Origin: Paraburkholderia sp. BCC1886
GTDB taxonomy: Bacteria; Pseudomonadota; Gammaproteobacteria; Burkholderiales; Burkholderiaceae
DNA: 64,000 nt
NCBI RefSeq assembly: GCF_900996245.1
Contig: NZ_CAAJGK010000041.1
Location: 248,001-312,000, forward strand
Reading direction: 5' to 3'
Made by a program: the position numbers and the translations under genes. The notes below the pieces were generated by a model that searched no databases, was not told where the DNA came from, and saw nothing but the letters and a program-made list of their open reading frames with translations. Of this stretch, positions 62,016-64,000 are shown piece by piece; position 1 is the stretch's first letter, and each line of letters starts with the position of its first letter.

Positions 62016-63338
62016 TTAATGAGCGAACGTGCAACGCGGGAGGCCGAGATTGCCGCGCAACGTGCTGCTCTCGTATTCGGTGCGAAACAGGCCGCGTTTG
62101 CGCAATTCGGGAAGAACGAATTGCGCGAGGTCGTCCATGCCTTGCGGCAACGTAGGCGGGCAGATGTTGAAGCCGTCGGCAGCGCCGTCCCTGAACCACG
62201 CTTCCAGTTCATCGGTGATGTCGGCGGCGGTGCCGATCAATTGCCGGCTATTGCTCGACGCCACGCGTTTGAACAACTGGCGGATCGTCAGGTTCTCTTT
62301 TCGTGCCGTAGTCAGCAGGTTCTCTGCAATGCTGCGCACGCGCTGGTTGCCCACATCGGGAACGGGTCCGTCCAGGTCGTACCCGGAGAGGTCCCCGAGC
62401 ACGCCGTACAGCATGGCCAGACCGCTGAGCGGATCGATCAGGTCCTGCAACTGGTCGAATTTATCCTGTGCTTCCTGACGTGTTTCGCCGACATAAAGCG
62501 TGACGCCCGGCATGATCAGAAGCTGATCCGGCGTGCGGTCATAGCGCGCCAGTCTGCCTTTGATGTCGTCGTAATACGCTTTGGCGCCTTCGAAATCGGC
62601 GGCATTGCTGTACACCACGTCGGCACTCTTGGCGGCGAGTTCGCGCCCGGCTTCGGCAGCGCCCGCTTGCACGATAATTGGCTGACCCTGCGGCGTGCGC
62701 GCGGAATTGAGTGGTCCGCGCACGCTGAAGTGCTTGCCTTTGTGATTCGGCACATGCAGCTTCGACGCGTCGTAAAACACACCGCTCTGCTTGTCGCGAA
62801 TGAACGCGTCGTCTTCCCAACTGCTCCAGAGTTTCTTCACGACGTCGACGAATTCGTCCGCACGCTCATAACGCTCCTCATAGCCGAGATGTTCGTCGCG
62901 GCTGAAATTCCACGCTTCCTGCTGCGACCACGACGTCACGACGTTCCAGCCGGCCCGGCCGCCGCTGATATGGTCGATCGACGCATATTTGCGGGCGATA
63001 TGAAACGGCTCGTTGTAGGTGGTCGATGCCGTGGCCACCAGACCGATGCGCTCGGTGTGCGAGCCAATGGCCGCGAGCAGCGTGAGCGGTTCGAGTTCGG
63101 CGTTCTTCGAGTCGCGTTCCAGCGAACCAGCCGGCTTGTCGTTTGCACGAATACCGATGCCGTCCGCGAAGAAGATCATGTCGAGCTTGGCGGCCTCGGC
63201 CTTTTTTGCGCTACTCAGAAAATAGTTGAAATCGATCGCGCCGTTCGCCGGCACATCGGGATGGCGCCAGGCCGCCATGTGGTAGCCCAGATAGCGCATC
63301 GAGAGCCCAAGTCTCATCTTGCTGTTGTTATCGGTCAT
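62016..63338 (-). CDS. FMNH2-dependent monooxygenase, NtaA/SnaA/DszA family
   Basis: This 440-residue TIM-barrel luciferase-like monooxygenase has the family marks AWRHPDVPANGAIDFNYFL, DHISGGRAGWNVVTSW and FSVRGPLNSARTPQGQPI. Members cleave C-S or C-N bonds with reduced FMN: dibenzothiophene sulfone, dimethylsulfide or nitrilotriacetate. The flavin reductase is downstream and an ABC importer component on each side, so organosulfur scavenging is likely. The substrate is not determined by sequence. Confidence 0.9.
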   Translation of the reverse strand: MTDNNSKMRLGLSMRYLGYHMAAWRHPDVPANGAIDFNYFLSSAKKAEAAKLDMIFFADGIGIRANDKPAGSLERDSKNAELEPLTLLAAIGSHTERIGLVATASTTYNEPFHIARKYASIDHISGGRAGWNVVTSWSQQEAWNFSRDEHLGYEERYERADEFVDVVKKLWSSWEDDAFIRDKQSGVFYDASKLHVPNHKGKHFSVRGPLNSARTPQGQPIIVQAGAAEAGRELAAKSADVVYSNAADFEGAKAYYDDIKGRLARYDRTPDQLLIMPGVTLYVGETRQEAQDKFDQLQDLIDPLSGLAMLYGVLGDLSGYDLDGPVPDVGNQRVRSIAENLLTTARKENLTIRQLFKRVASSNSRQLIGTAADITDELEAWFRDGAADGFNICPPTLPQGMDDLAQFVLPELRKRGLFRTEYESSTLRGNLGLPRCTFAH

Positions 63339-63400
63339 GTTTCAATCTCGTTCAAATGTTCAGATATTCGTGAGGCGTGTCGGGGCAAAGTACGCACGCG

Positions 63401-64000
63401 TTATTCATGCAGGCTGGACAGGAAGCGCTTGCACCGCTCGGTACCGCCGCCGCCGAAAATATGCGCGGGCGTGCCTTGATCCACGATTCGCCCACCGTCC
63501 ATCAACACCACGCGGCTGGCGACTTTGCGGGCAAACTCCATTTCGTGCGTGACGATCACCATGGTGGTGCCGTTCAGCGCGAGTTCCTTGATGACGTCGA
63601 GTACTTCATTGACGAGTTCGGGGTCGAGCGCGCTGGTCGGTTCGTCGAACAGCATCACCTCGGGGTCCATGGCGAGCGCCCGTGCAATCGCGACGCGCTG
63701 TTTCTGGCCGCCGGACAGCTGTGCCGGATAGTGGTTCATCCGGTCCGCGAGTCCGACACGGGCGAGCAGATAGCGGCCCCGTTCGAGCGCGTCTTTCTTC
63801 CGCTGGCCGCCGACAATGCAGGGTCCGGCGAGCACGTTGTCGAGTGCCGAGTAGTGCGGAAACAGGTGAAACCCCTGAAACACCATCCCAAAGTGACGGC
63901 GCTGGCGGTCCATCGTTTTCTTCGCGACGCGAATGCAACGCTTGCCGCGCATCTCGGTACCAAGGACTTCGCCTTTGAACGTAATCCGGCCGGCGTCGAT
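63401..64000 (-). CDS. Polar amino-acid-type ABC transporter ATPase (partial, N-terminus beyond window)
   Basis: The visible part is about 200 residues long, running in from the window edge to a stop at 63401. Q-loop [19 protein letters not shown], signature [15 protein letters not shown], Walker [14 protein letters not shown] and the switch His in [10 protein letters not shown] are present. Walker A is outside the window. It resembles GlnQ/TcyN-type ATPases, whose family includes cystine importers, which suits a sulfur-related cluster. The permease gene is probably just outside. Confidence 0.9.
   Translation of the reverse strand: MDAGRITFKGEVLGTEMRGKRCIRVAKKTMDRQRRHFGMVFQGFHLFPHYSALDNVLAGPCIVGGQRKKDALERGRYLLARVGLADRMNHYPAQLSGGQKQRVAIARALAMDPEVMLFDEPTSALDPELVNEVLDVIKELALNGTTMVIVTHEMEFARKVASRVVLMDGGRIVDQGTPAHIFGGGGTERCKRFLSSLHE

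Noticed and set aside
1..64000. CRISPR array, rRNA, tRNA or prophage
   Set aside because: No regularly spaced repeats, RNA gene signatures or phage structural genes were seen. The only mobile element is the IS5-family copy.

Overview
The window is high-GC DNA (roughly 62-65 % by eye) with dense, mostly short-spaced genes on both strands. The gene set (metE/metR, surE, zapE, marC, lrgA/lrgB, a DUF4148-like protein, a YdeP-type molybdoenzyme, many LysR regulators and DHA2 pumps, and several small proteins of a kind common in Burkholderiaceae) points to a Burkholderia-Paraburkholderia type beta-proteobacterium. That placement rests on protein style and gene content, not on a marker gene. No rRNA, tRNA or CRISPR was seen.

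Layout. 1-7 kb: metE (cut by the window edge) divergent from metR, then a rhomboid protease, a DHA2 exporter and a DUF1488 protein. 7.2-12 kb: beta-carbonic anhydrase, then flavohaemoglobin (hmp) divergent from the sigma-54 activator norR, with a candidate sigma-54 promoter and three GT-N7-AC boxes between or overlapping them, then an Old Yellow Enzyme. 12-16.3 kb: a DUF4148-like protein, surE, lrgB/lrgA and an epoxide hydrolase. 16.4-23.1 kb: one eight-gene operon on the minus strand holding a polar amino-acid ABC importer, an M20-type amidohydrolase, a DUF1989 protein with a His-rich tail, a PuuR-like XRE-cupin regulator and an agmatinase-family ureohydrolase. It looks like import and nitrogen salvage of a guanidino or ureido compound.

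23.3-30.6 kb is the most unsettled part. A dipeptidase gene is cut by an 863-bp IS5-family insertion with intact ends, and exact excision restores the frame. Two divergent regulator/oxidoreductase pairs follow (LysR with an atypical SDR, HxlR with a QOR2-like protein), then a cupin and a scar joining a TetR tail to a shredded alcohol dehydrogenase. 30.6-40.5 kb: two MFS transporters around a 686-bp gene-free stretch, a phytochelatin-synthase-like lipoprotein, a GST, glycogen synthase, a sodium:solute symporter with its DUF3311 partner, and MarC.

40.5-48.9 kb: a VWA protein with a MoxR/CobS-like AAA ATPase, a YdeP-like molybdopterin oxidoreductase, small conserved proteins, a YjlB-like cupin and an unknown lipoprotein. 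49-53.3 kb: an operon of an RsbQ-like hydrolase, a PAS hybrid histidine kinase and ZapE, which looks like a hydrolase-PAS signalling module wired to a phosphorelay; a G-quadruplex-type run lies upstream. 53.6-60.5 kb: a YihY protein, an MBL-fold exonuclease/ATP-dependent DNA ligase pair, a single-domain response regulator, a Tat-exported Gfo/Idh oxidoreductase and a tandem pair of paralogous small unknown proteins. 60.5-64 kb: a minus-strand cluster of solute-binding protein, flavin reductase, NtaA/DszA-type monooxygenase and ABC ATPase (cut by the window edge), typical of organosulfur scavenging.

The best candidates for new biology are the guanidino-compound operon with its His-tailed DUF1989 protein, the RsbQ/PAS-kinase/ZapE operon, the AAA-VWA pair beside YdeP, and the small tandem paralogs.
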